From: Trypanosoma brucei gambiense DAL972
Lineage: Eukaryota; Euglenozoa; Kinetoplastea; Trypanosomatida; Trypanosomatidae
Length of the DNA: 64,000 bases
NCBI RefSeq assembly: GCF_000210295.1
Contig: NC_026739.1
Span: 840,262 to 904,261 of the forward strand
Direction of reading: 5' to 3'
Shown one piece after another: positions 49,088 to 59,122 of this stretch (its first letter is position 1; every line of letters starts with the position of its first letter). Under the pieces are notes generated by a model. That model made no database searches. It was not told the DNA's origin and was given only the letters and a program-made list of their open reading frames with translations. The translations under genes were made by a program, and so were the position numbers.

Positions 49088-49373
49088 CGTCACGTTGCGG
49101 TTTCGACAGACGGCATTCACCCTTTGATGCCATGGAAAGAAAAGCAAACAAGCAAAAAAAAGGTGGAATGTACTCAGAGATGGAGAGAAACATGAAGAGG
49201 AGCGGAACAGAAATGGGGTCGATAATATCAAAGAGAGTAAAGGGAAGAAAGAAGAGAGGCAACTGACTAACAGGTGAGAGGAAAATTGTCGCACCGTCTT
49301 TTCATTAACAACGGAGACAGCAAACGCACAGACAAACCGTCAGCCCTTTCTTTCACACGGACACACACACAAA

Positions 49374-49410
<37 letters not shown>

Positions 49411-49576
49411 TTTTCAGCATTTCATCGTACCATAATAAAGTAGCAAATGTTTACAAAATATAAATTACAGCAATAAATAACTAGCGATTTAAGAACAAAT
49501 ACACGTACTCATGGCGACTGCACAGTGATATTCACACGCGGCCATACAGCGGTGAACCCGAAAACACAAGTTAAGC
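49088..49576. other. Intergenic region with CA/TA run
   Basis: ACACACACAC at 49361-49370 followed by a long AT run at 49373-49408. The part next to 49087 is the pyrimidine-rich leader of the membrane-protein gene. No gene seen. Confidence 0.6.
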
Positions 49577-51016
49577 TTAATCCACTTCCTCCATACGCAG
49601 CACCTTGCACCAGTGGGTAGCCTGCCCAGCCCGTCGCTGAATTTTATCAGTGTCAAGAAGTTTGGGGTCTACATCGATTAGCTCACTGGTTTCCTCCGTG
49701 CATAACTCAAGTTGACGGACTCTGTAATGGAAAGTTTCATCCACAGACTTGGTGAAAAAGAGGGAAACGCACGCGTTCATCAGCACACCTCTACAGTCGC
49801 GTAATATCCTCTGCGCCTCCTGAAGAACAGTGAGCGTTCTGTCAAACGACTCCTTCCGGTCTCGAAGTTGGGCGAGTTCGCGCGCTCGCTCCAAACCTTT
49901 TCCCAGTGATTGTTCCTCAAGGACGAGGCTCCTCTTGTGGTTGGTCCATCTTGTGTAATAACTGAGAAAGATCTTTTCAGCGGTGACTTCTCCCACTGAT
50001 TCACCCCTCTGACACTGATAATACATGTTGTTATGCTGCACCCAGGGACCAAGACAAACCCAACAGTATTCGTGGCGGCACCTTGTGCACGTCATATGAT
50101 TGCAGCCCTTGTCCTTTTCGATCGGGACATGACAATTTGGACACTCTTTGGTATTCGACTGAATGTACACTAATGAAGGTTCGTACTCTTTAATCAACTT
50201 CCTCCACTTCTCTAGCATCTCACAGGTTGCGGGGGCATGGGGCTTCCCAGTGCATTTGAAACAGAACTGCAGATCACACCTCGCACAACAAACGTCCGGT
50301 CCGGACCGCCGAGGGACAGCGACTCGAACGATTCCGTCACATGGCAATTCGTTGGGGCAACAACGCATGCTTGGGTGGTTGCTAAGGTACTCGGTGAGAA
50401 ACCGTTGCTGGGCACGCTTTAATTCCTGCGGTGGCAGCAACAATTCCAAAGCGCTCATTGTTACGAGACTACAGCACCCTTGCTTGGGACACCGTCTCTC
50501 CAGTAAGTCCTGAGATTTGTTGACGGCGTACACAAGATTTCTTCTCAAACATTCCGCACAGAAAAAGTGATGGCACCTCGCGAGCGCCACTCCGTCACCA
50601 ACACTAACACTTTCCTCGCATACAGGGCACACAATTGGTTCAGTATTTTTTACCAATGGCGGACCCTGTCCAACACCATAAGTAATACCTGTGGTTGAGT
50701 AGTCTGTTATATTCAGTTGACAGTTGATGCTACTTTGTGAATTCATGTAGTTCTCAAGCGTGTCGTCATCCAATTTCCAGTTATAGTGTCGAAGAACCAA
50801 AAACGCAGCCTCTTCTGGGAGGTCAAGGATTTCACTAGCCTTCTCCACGTCATCGTGGAGTTCCTTCATAGCATCACGAGCCGAAACCGTAGTAAAGATG
50901 GTTAAAATAGTGGACATGCCTTCCGGTTGCCCCGCCATACCAAAGTGGGCCACGTCAAACGACTGATCGTCGTGATCACAAACATCATCGATATTGCCAC
51001 ACGAATTAACGTTCAT
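49577..51016 (-). CDS. Ariadne-type RBR E3 ubiquitin ligase
   Basis: 479 residues from an ATG. A UBA-like helical region lies at ~50-95. RING1 spans C130-C181 (CPVCEE...CHHFFCAEC...CPKQGC). The IBR spans about C219-C265 (CCPNE...CCARCDLQFCFKC). RING2 begins at C292 (CPNCHVPIEKDKGCNHMTC), where Cys305 is the expected thioester-forming catalytic Cys, and continues through CRHEYCWVCLGPW. A helical Ariadne-like domain follows, beginning near FLSYYTRWTNHKRSL. The match to HHARI/ARIH1 is close around RING2. These ligases accept ubiquitin from E2 on the RING2 Cys before transfer, and are often activated by neddylated cullin-RING ligases. All zinc ligands and the catalytic Cys appear present. Confidence 0.93.
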   Translation of the reverse strand: MNVNSCGNIDDVCDHDDQSFDVAHFGMAGQPEGMSTILTIFTTVSARDAMKELHDDVEKASEILDLPEEAAFLVLRHYNWKLDDDTLENYMNSQSSINCQLNITDYSTTGITYGVGQGPPLVKNTEPIVCPVCEESVSVGDGVALARCHHFFCAECLRRNLVYAVNKSQDLLERRCPKQGCCSLVTMSALELLLPPQELKRAQQRFLTEYLSNHPSMRCCPNELPCDGIVRVAVPRRSGPDVCCARCDLQFCFKCTGKPHAPATCEMLEKWRKLIKEYEPSLVYIQSNTKECPNCHVPIEKDKGCNHMTCTRCRHEYCWVCLGPWVQHNNMYYQCQRGESVGEVTAEKIFLSYYTRWTNHKRSLVLEEQSLGKGLERARELAQLRDRKESFDRTLTVLQEAQRILRDCRGVLMNACVSLFFTKSVDETFHYRVRQLELCTEETSELIDVDPKLLDTDKIQRRAGQATHWCKVLRMEEVD

Positions 51017-51315
51017 AAATTTTTTAAAAAATTAAACACTGGGTGACCGAGTACTCTTACCCTCCACACACTAATTTTGCTCTTACGAAGTCCTAAGGGG
51101 TGTAAAAGAGTTACAAAATGGATTTTCTACATGTTAAAACCAAAAGTAGGAACACATAACAACCTCATTAAATGCCCTCATACTGGTAAGCAAGGGTAAA
51201 TGCAAATAGACCCCAACATGCAGATGAATAATACAAAGATAGCGACGCGTTCTCTTAAACGTATTTGTTAAAGAGGTGGTGGAGGGGGCTGTTAATATAA
51301 GATAACAAAAACTGC

Positions 51316-53703
51316 TTACTTCATCGACACACTTTGCCCAAGTGCCCATCGTTTATACCATTCCACGTCCATGGGGCTGACGCGGGGCCTCACCTTCTGC
51401 AACGCGGCATCAACGTTTTCGGTAGAAATGTACGGACTCTTCACCCCAGCCGTCACACACTGAAAGGCTGCTTCCTTGATAACTGCAACAACCTCGGCGC
51501 CAGTGTAACCCTCCGTCCGAGCAGCCACATAATCCGCATCGAGTTCCGGCGATAAAGGTATATTTCGAAATTGAATGCTGGCAATCATCTTCCGCTCATT
51601 GATGTCCGGCAGCCCAACATAAACCTTTCGGTCTATGCGACCAGGACGTAGAACCGCCGGGTCTATGTTATCAGGGCGATTTGTGGCGGCGACAAACACC
51701 AATGCATCTGTACCCTCGTTGAGAGCAGCAGGAAGACCGTCTAGTTCGGTTAAAAATTGAGAAATAACACGATCTGCCACACCACCACGACCACGATGTC
51801 CGCACATACCATCAAGCTCATCGATGAAGACAACACATGGTGCGGCGGCACGAGCACGCGCAAAAATGTCACGAACTGCCTTCTCGCTGTCACCGACCCA
51901 CTTTGAGAATACCTCAGGCCCTTTAACCGATACGAAATTCATTTTGGACTCATTGGCGAGCGCCTTCGCCAACATTGTTTTGCTGCACCCCGGGGGACCG
52001 TACAAGAGGACTCCTTTCGGTGGTGAAAGATTGAACTTACGAAACACCCACTGCTGCTTTCCGAGGCACCATGCCACACAATCCTGCAGCGTCTTTTTGG
52101 CCACTTCGCTACCCCCAATATCACTCCATTTTACGGACGGAATAGAAACCTGAAACTGTCTAAGAGCAGATGGAGGCACAATCTTTATCGCCTCTGTTAT
52201 AGAGGAATCGGTTATTTCAGTCTTCCCAGTTTCCTTAAATGCTTCAATGGATGCCACGTCAAGTAATCGAACGAGGTCCCGCTGAGTGAAGCCATTCGTC
52301 GACTCAGCCGCTAGAGAAACAAAACTTGCCGTAACTTTCGCTTGCCCCCCAAATGTTTTCAGACGGTTTTGAAGGAACTCGCGACGCTCCTCTGCGGACC
52401 CAGGTGCCAGTAATTTTACCTGCTCACCAAAACGGTCGTATGTTAGTAGTGACCGTGGTAAAGACTCCACAGAAGCCGCAGAACCCACAACGCGTACATC
52501 CAACTGACGAATCCGAATGTCATCTAGTTCACTAGCCAGAGTGGACGCTAACAGTCCCTTTGCCCACCCAGATTCAACAACTCCATTGTCTCCAGTGGCA
52601 CAGACAAGATGAAGGTCATCAATGATTACCGTGGACGGGGCGCCAGCTTTCGCGCGAACAAATACTTCTCGAAGAACGGTCGAAGAGGAGATATCACACA
52701 TGTTTCCCTGAGACAACACCTCAACACTCACCGTTTCCACCTGCCGTGAGTGAAGAGTTGCAGCCTCATGCGCCTCCCTCCTCAAAAAGTAACTCTTACC
52801 GGTGCCTGTATCCCCCAACACGAGTAAGTGAGATTGCTTTTTTTCCACCCCAACCGGCACAGGTTCGCCATCAAACAACTCAGTTTCACAGACTGTACCG
52901 CGCCCAATGTACCTAATCTTCGACCCATCGATAAGAATCCCCAAATCGATCTGTCGGACATCCGTATCGCCCTCAACGCATCCCTCAGCTACGGATTTAC
53001 AACAACATTCCAACACATCAACGTAATATGGAACCGTGCCAACATGCAAGGCAGCTCGCATCCCGCGGAACACCAGACGCCGTTGATACCGCCGGCGAAA
53101 TGCAGAACACACTTGAAGGAATGGAATGTCGGAGGAGCTTGTCAACCCATCTGCACCAACGGCGATTCGTGCTTCTTTTGTTATTTCCAAAACCAGAGAT
53201 GAGATCGGTATTAGAGGACAAATGTCCTTAGCAACAGATACAGTCACCTGTTTCCCACTGAATGCAGCAGCCACTTCATCAGCAAGCATAATGGTCTGTG
53301 AAGCACATGAAGAGGAACAAAATGCCTCTACGAATGCCCGAACAGATCCATCACCTTCCACACACAACACCGCTCCACTAATGATTCCTAACTCCTTTAA
53401 AGAGTGAGGCGAAAGCCGTGCCTCATTGGAGGGCAAACAACTATCTGAACGGACATTCAGGGAAACTGCCACGAAGCTTTTACTTCCTTCACCGCCACAA
53501 GTAACGTCGGCAACCTTCGCCCCGGACAACACTGAGGTAGTGGATTTCATGTCATTGTGTCGCGTATGTTCACCGCGTTGATTAGGGATTTTTAAGCGCG
53601 CATCTCCACCAGCACCGCCACCGGAACCATCATGATGGTTATTTTCATTGTTGCTACCACGCCGCCCTTCACGGTGGTTCGGCCGCCTTGCTTTGGCGCC
53701 CAT
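51316..53703 (-). CDS. AFG2/SPATA5-like double AAA ATPase
   Basis: 795 residues from an ATG. A Gly/Asn/His-rich disordered start (1-60) is followed by an N domain (~60-230) and two AAA modules. D1 has Walker A GDTGTGKS (297-304) but a Walker B reading VIIDDLH (359-365), Asp-Asp in place of Asp-Glu. D2 is well conserved: WSDIGG (~528), Walker A GPPGCSKT (~569-577), pore-type segment KWVGDSEKAVR, Walker B VVFIDELDG (~624) and AATNRPDNIDPAVLRPGRID. The GPPGCSKT form is characteristic of AFG2/SPATA5 rather than CDC48/p97, pointing to late 60S ribosome biogenesis (release of Rlp24) or a related remodelling job. The identification as a type II AAA is firm; the AFG2 subgroup is likely. Confidence 0.88.
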   Translation of the reverse strand: MGAKARRPNHREGRRGSNNENNHHDGSGGGAGGDARLKIPNQRGEHTRHNDMKSTTSVLSGAKVADVTCGGEGSKSFVAVSLNVRSDSCLPSNEARLSPHSLKELGIISGAVLCVEGDGSVRAFVEAFCSSSCASQTIMLADEVAAAFSGKQVTVSVAKDICPLIPISSLVLEITKEARIAVGADGLTSSSDIPFLQVCSAFRRRYQRRLVFRGMRAALHVGTVPYYVDVLECCCKSVAEGCVEGDTDVRQIDLGILIDGSKIRYIGRGTVCETELFDGEPVPVGVEKKQSHLLVLGDTGTGKSYFLRREAHEAATLHSRQVETVSVEVLSQGNMCDISSSTVLREVFVRAKAGAPSTVIIDDLHLVCATGDNGVVESGWAKGLLASTLASELDDIRIRQLDVRVVGSAASVESLPRSLLTYDRFGEQVKLLAPGSAEERREFLQNRLKTFGGQAKVTASFVSLAAESTNGFTQRDLVRLLDVASIEAFKETGKTEITDSSITEAIKIVPPSALRQFQVSIPSVKWSDIGGSEVAKKTLQDCVAWCLGKQQWVFRKFNLSPPKGVLLYGPPGCSKTMLAKALANESKMNFVSVKGPEVFSKWVGDSEKAVRDIFARARAAAPCVVFIDELDGMCGHRGRGGVADRVISQFLTELDGLPAALNEGTDALVFVAATNRPDNIDPAVLRPGRIDRKVYVGLPDINERKMIASIQFRNIPLSPELDADYVAARTEGYTGAEVVAVIKEAAFQCVTAGVKSPYISTENVDAALQKVRPRVSPMDVEWYKRWALGQSVSMK

Positions 53704-54340
53704 GTCGTTGTTATGCGTGACTTAACCCTTGCACGCAACTAATGGTACGTACTGGGTTTAACACGCTCTACACCACAAAGGCGATTACACACAGGCACCA
53801 AAAAAAAAAAGGTACAAACAACAAAAAAACATATATGGAGAAAATTTGAGATGAAAAACACAGAAATATATAACAATACCTGTCTAAAGCAACGCATAAG
53901 AACATGGCAAAGGCGAAAGTAAACAACCACATCCCAATTTATCAAAGAAAAAAAATTATACTTTAGTTCTTTATTTACGACCGGTGGTTTCTCTTCTCTT
54001 CAATTTTTATAATGTCAAAAACATGAGTGACAATAATATTTAAAATAATGGTAATAATAATAATATGAACGACAGTAATAATAGGACGTTGAGAACAATC
54101 TCAGCTTCCTTTCCCTCCCTAGACAATCTCACATGTTCACAAAAATCATGAACACCAAACAAAATCCAATCACACATTCTGCGTGTCTCTTTTCTATTTT
54201 ATCGGCTGAAACACCGAACAAAATCAAAATAATAACAAATAATCAACCTCTTTCCTTCTTTTTAACCGCCACCTCTGGACAAAAATATTATTATCTCAAA
54301 AACTTTCAACAAACATAGCTTTAACACAAAGCTACCAAAC
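53704..54340. other. Intergenic region upstream of the AAA ATPase gene
   Basis: About 640 bp, A/T-rich, with TAA-type triplet runs near 54040-54063. Not shared with the other HSP70 cluster. No gene seen. Confidence 0.55.
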
Positions 54341-54646
54341 ATCATACCAAACAACAACACAAACACGAATATACTGGGAAAAATTAAACCCTCAACACAG
54401 CACATAAAAAAATTCAAAAACAAAAAACACACCAAATAATACCGAACATCGAAAGGAGAAAAAACATTTGTTCTTACCAACAAAAGAATAAAATAAAACA
54501 CAAAAATCAGCATGTGTTTTTAAAAACCAAAAAAAAAAATAAAAAAGAACAAAATCAACAAAAAAAAATATATAGAATCCTCCATAAAATAGGCGTAAAC
54601 ATTTTTTTTTTTAAATGACTCAGTAATGCATCCACCAACATTTCAC
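54341..54646. repeat. HSP70 3' flank, type Y (second copy)
   Basis: Matches 43374-43679. Here it continues leftwards without a gap into single-copy sequence, so this is the better guide to the true flank. Confidence 0.85.
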
Positions 54647-55988
54647 TTACTCCTTCTTTTCACCAGATGCCTGCTGCTGTTGTTGCTCACCCTGACCTTC
54701 TGTGCTGCTGCTACCAGAGCTACCGCTGTTCGCTGCTGCCGCCTGTTGGTACTCCGTGCGCCCACATTCCATCACTGCCTTTTGCAGTTTGTCAGTAGAA
54801 GCCGACAGTTCATCCTTCGTCACATTTGGATTCTCCATCACCTTGCGAAGTTCAGCCAAAAGGGTACGCACATTCTCCTTCTCAGCGTCCGTCACGTACT
54901 TCCATTCCGTCAGTTGTCGCTCAGCAGTGTTAGCCTGAGTCTCAGCATTGTTACGCACTTCCACAAGCTCCCGCTTCACACGGTCAGNNNNNNNNNNNNN
55001 NNNNNNNNNNNNNNNNNNNNNNNNNNNNNNNNNNNNNNNNNNNNNNNNNNNNNNNNNNNNNNNNNNNNNNNNNNNNNNNNNNNNNNNGGTTTACTCCCGT
55101 TCCATTGTTGTGGAAAGTTCCACTTTCCTTTTTTGCAGCCTCCCGGAAAACTTTGCAGTCCCTTCGCCCCTGCTCAAGGTCAATTCCAGATGTCTTGGGG
55201 AATTCTTCCGGAATGTGATCGAGAAGGCGGAGATCAAAGTCTTTTCCCCCAAGGTGAGTGTCGCCATTCGTGCCTTTACCTCAAAAACACTTCCGGCAAT
55301 TTCAAGTACGGAGATATCAGAGTTCCACCACCAAGATCATACACGGCAATAAGCTGTCCTTCGTTTTGTCCGAGCCATATGCCAGTGCAGCAGCAGTCGG
55401 TTCATTCACAACACGGATCACATTCAGTCCAGCAATCGTACCGGCATCCTTCGTTGCCTGACGTTGTGCGTCATTGAAGTACGCGGGGCACGTCACCACA
55501 GCGTTAGACACTTTGCGTCCCAGGAAGTTTTCTGCCGTTTCCTTCATCTTCTCAAGTACGAATGCACCAACTTGTGAAGGTGAGTATTGCTTCCCATTCC
55601 CATCTTGTACCCACGCATCACCATTATTGCTCCGAATAATCTTGTAGGGCACATTCTTGATGTCGTGTTGGATGTGCTCATCATCGAAGCGACGACCAAT
55701 CAGCCGTTTCACCGCGAAGAATGTCGACTGTGGGTTCGTAATCGCCTGACGTTTCGCTGCAAGGCCAACAAGTTTTTCCTGTCCTTTGAACGCAACCACA
55801 GACGGTGTCGTCCTGAAACCCTCTGTATTCTCAAGTACGCGTGGCCGGTCACCTTCCATTACTGCAACACAACTGTATGTCGTACCCAAATCAATACCAA
55901 TCACGTCACCAGTTACCTTCGATGACTGCCACCGCGCAAACGGGGCAGACGCCAGGCACATGGGTGCGCATACACGACGGGCCAACAT
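54647..55988 (-). CDS. Mitochondrial HSP70, copy D (interrupted by gap, error-rich centre)
   Basis: The N-terminal part (ATG at 55988 down to about 55330) and the last ~341 bases (54647-54987) are essentially identical to intact copies, whereas 54988-55087 is N and 55088-55330 is full of single-base indels and substitutions. Compared with a 1974-base gene, about 730 bases are hidden in the gap. The corruption touches the gap edge and fades away from it, which is what trimmed-read ends look like. I expect a complete gene in the organism. Function as for copy C. The 5' flank is type X, as for copy A, and codon 3 is GCC as in A. Confidence 0.75.
54988..55087. other. Assembly gap (100 N)
   Basis: Placeholder-length run of N inside HSP70 copy D; true length unknown, about 0.7 kb if copy D is full length. 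Confidence 0.98.
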
Positions 55989-56574
55989 TTTATTACTTCA
56001 CAAACTACTTCTTACCTTAGAAATACTTTACCTCCGAGAAAAAATTCTAAGAAGTATGCATGTTATATGATATAGAATAAAAAGGAATATCTCATATATT
56101 GAAATCAATGAATCTCTTCTATAATTGAAGACGTTACAACCGCGTTTCAGATATGAGTGTATATGTAATAATAAAATTCGTAGTGATGTAATAATAATGT
56201 TGTATGGATCGGCTCCCCTCACGGTCAAAAATCACCAGGTACAGATGAACTTTGTCGCAGCACCCAACAACAATCAACAAGGATTCGTTTATAACCCTCC
56301 AGTTATCGTTCCTCAATTGTGCAGATAAACATATAGTGAAACGATAAAACTGAAGCACCCCACACTTCACTAGAAGAAATGAGGACAATAACTTAATAAT
56401 ACCCCATTATCCAAATTCGTTGCACCATTTATCAAGTAGAACACAAGCCGGTCAAATTAAAAAAACAAAAAAAAGCAATAAAACATAATAGTAATGATAA
56501 TAATACTCCTTGATAGTAGAAAACGTTAAAAATCAGTTAGAAAAAAATCAGTAATGCATCCACCAACATTTCAC
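55989..56574. repeat. HSP70 intergenic spacer, type X (second copy)
   Basis: Identical or nearly so to 42587-43172. Serves as 3' flank of copy E and 5' flank of copy D. Confidence 0.85.
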
Positions 56575-58548
56575 TTACTCCTTCTTTTCACCAGATGCCT
56601 GCTGCTGTTGTTGCTCACCCTGACCTTCTGTGCTGCTGCTACCAGAGCTACCGCTGTTCGCTGCTGCCGCCTGTTGGTACTCCGTGCGCCCACATTCCAT
56701 CACTGCCTTTTGCAGTTTGTCAGTAGAAGCCGACAGTTCATCCTTCGTCACATTTGGATTCTCCATCACCTTGCGAAGTTCAGCCAAAAGGGTACGCACA
56801 TTCTCCTTCTCAGCGTCCGTCACGTACTTCCATTCCGTCAGTTGTCGCTCAGCAGTGTTAGCCTGAGTCTCAGCATTGTTACGCACTTCCACAAGCTCCC
56901 GCTTCACACGGTCAGCTTCAGCGTGCATCTCAGAGTCGCGGATCATGTTCTCGATCTGCTCCTTCGTCAACCCACCATGAGCAGTAATGGTGATGTTCTG
57001 TGTTTTCCCAGTTGCCTTGTCCTTCGCAGTTACGTGGCAAATACCATTAGCATCAATGTCAAATGTCACCTCAATTTGTGGTACACCGCGTGGTGCAGGA
57101 GGAATTCCAACGAGGTCAAACTGACCCATCATTTGGTTGTCAGATGCCATTTCTCGTTCCCCTTGGAACACTTTGATTCCGACCTGTGTTTGGTTGTCCG
57201 CAGCAGTTGAGAAGGTTTGACTCTTCTTCGTCGGGATTGTTGTGTTCTTGGGAATCATACGTGTGAAGACACCACCAAGTGTTTCGATTCCAAGTGATAG
57301 TGGTGTAACGTCAAGCAATACAAGACCCTTCACATCACCACGGAGAACACCACCAAGTGTTGCAGCACCCAGTGCAACGGCCTCGTCAGGGTTCACACCA
57401 CGGAACGGTTCGCGACCGAAGAACTGCTTCACAGCCTCCACAACCTTTGGCATACGCGTCATACCACCAACAAGCACAACCTCAGAGATTTCCTTCAGGT
57501 CAACAGCAGCGTCCTTGATGCATTGCTTGCACGGTCCAAGTGAACGTTGTACGAGCTTATCAGCAAGGGACTCAAACTTGCTGCGGCTCACCATCATCTG
57601 CACGTGCTGCGCTCCGTCCTGGTTAGCTGTGATAAACGGAAGGTTTACCTCCGTCTCCATCGTCGTCGAAAGTTCACACTTCGCCTTTTCTGCAGCCTCA
57701 CGAATACGTTGCAGTGCCATCCGCTCCTTGCTCAAGTCAATTCCAGATGTCTTGCGGAATTCCTCCAGAATGTGATCAGAGAGGCAGAGATCAAAGTCTT
57801 CTCCACCAAGGTGAGTGTCGCCATTCGTTGCCTTTACCTCAAAAACACCTCCGGCAATTTCAAGTACGGAGATATCAAATGTTCCACCACCAAGATCATA
57901 CACGGCAATTAAGCTGTCCTTCGTTTTGTCCAAGCCATATGCCAGTGCAGCAGCAGTCGGTTCATTCACAACACGGATCACATTCAGTCCAGCAATCGTA
58001 CCGGCATCCTTCGTTGCCTGACGTTGTGCGTCATTGAAGTACGCGGGGCACGTCACCACAGCGTTAGACACTTTGCGTCCCAGGAAGTTTTCTGCCGTTT
58101 CCTTCATCTTCTCAAGTACGAATGCACCAACTTGTGAAGGTGAGTATTGCTTCCCATTCCCATCTTGTACCCACGCATCACCATTATTGCTCCGAATAAT
58201 CTTGTAGGGCACATTCTTGATGTCGTGTTGGATGTGCTCATCATCGAAGCGACGACCAATCAGCCGTTTCACCGCGAAGAATGTCGACTGTGGGTTCGTA
58301 ATCGCCTGACGTTTCGCTGCAAGGCCAACAAGTTTTTCCTGTCCTTTGAACGCAACCACAGACGGTGTCGTCCTGAAACCCTCTGTATTCTCAAGTACGC
58401 GTGGCCGGTCACCTTCCATTACTGCAACACAACTGTATGTCGTACCCAAATCAATACCAATCACGTCACCAGTTACCTTCGATGACTGCCACCGCGCAAA
58501 CGGGGCAGACGCCAGGCACATGGGTGCGCATACACGACGAGCCAACAT
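56575..58548 (-). CDS. Mitochondrial HSP70, copy E (intact)
   Basis: 657 residues, protein identical to that of copy C, with the same presequence, ATPase and substrate-binding motifs and Gln-rich tail. The DNA differs from copy C at only a few silent positions (for example near 58069, where it agrees with A and D). The 5' flank is type W like copy C, the 3' flank type X. It is the promoter-side (first transcribed) gene of the second cluster. The near-identity of the copies, including silent sites, implies recent duplication or ongoing gene conversion. Confidence 0.96.
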   Translation of the reverse strand: MLARRVCAPMCLASAPFARWQSSKVTGDVIGIDLGTTYSCVAVMEGDRPRVLENTEGFRTTPSVVAFKGQEKLVGLAAKRQAITNPQSTFFAVKRLIGRRFDDEHIQHDIKNVPYKIIRSNNGDAWVQDGNGKQYSPSQVGAFVLEKMKETAENFLGRKVSNAVVTCPAYFNDAQRQATKDAGTIAGLNVIRVVNEPTAAALAYGLDKTKDSLIAVYDLGGGTFDISVLEIAGGVFEVKATNGDTHLGGEDFDLCLSDHILEEFRKTSGIDLSKERMALQRIREAAEKAKCELSTTMETEVNLPFITANQDGAQHVQMMVSRSKFESLADKLVQRSLGPCKQCIKDAAVDLKEISEVVLVGGMTRMPKVVEAVKQFFGREPFRGVNPDEAVALGAATLGGVLRGDVKGLVLLDVTPLSLGIETLGGVFTRMIPKNTTIPTKKSQTFSTAADNQTQVGIKVFQGEREMASDNQMMGQFDLVGIPPAPRGVPQIEVTFDIDANGICHVTAKDKATGKTQNITITAHGGLTKEQIENMIRDSEMHAEADRVKRELVEVRNNAETQANTAERQLTEWKYVTDAEKENVRTLLAELRKVMENPNVTKDELSASTDKLQKAVMECGRTEYQQAAAANSGSSGSSSTEGQGEQQQQQASGEKKE

Positions 58549-58702
58549 TTTATTACTTCACAAACTACTTCTTACCTTAGAAATACTTTACCACTTACCA
58601 ACTTGTCTATTAAACCGATAAGAAGAAGCATTAAGTGGGAGAATGTTTTTTTTTTAAACAGCTTTAGAACTTTGTTCAATAGTTTTTGCTTATTGCTTTG
58701 GT
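58549..58702. repeat. HSP70 5' flank, type W (second copy)
   Basis: Matches 45654-45812; differs in T-run length near 58646. Contains the same candidate splice acceptor. Confidence 0.85.
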
Positions 58703-59122
58703 TATTGCTTTTTGTTGTTTTTTTTTTTAATTAGTTGTGTAGATAAAAAAATTGTGACACATACTTGGAAAATAGTATCTTATTTGTTTTCCTTGGCAGT
58801 CACTAGTGTAACGTTGTTTTTCTTGTTAAGCTTAACAGGTTTTAACGTTATACTGTTTTACTGCACGAACAAGCATTGAAAGAATAATTCTTTTTTTTTT
58901 TAAGTGACTGAATTTTTTCTTTTTCCAACTGCCTTACCATTCATAAAGAGGTTGTGGAAACTTTTTGTTCGTCTCTTTGTGGCGGTGTGTTTCGGTACAA
59001 AATTGTTTCAAGCGCCCCACTTCTGACCTGTGAGCAACTGTTGTATTAAACGCTCCTTTACTTGTAATCGTTTCACCTGTTTTGGTGACATCACTTGCTC
59101 TTCAAACTCTTTGTTGTTATTT
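58703..59122. other. Intergenic region, 420 bp
   Basis: T-rich single-copy sequence between HSP70 copy E's shared flank and the Trf4-like gene stop. Several T9-T10 runs on the plus strand. No gene seen. Confidence 0.55.
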
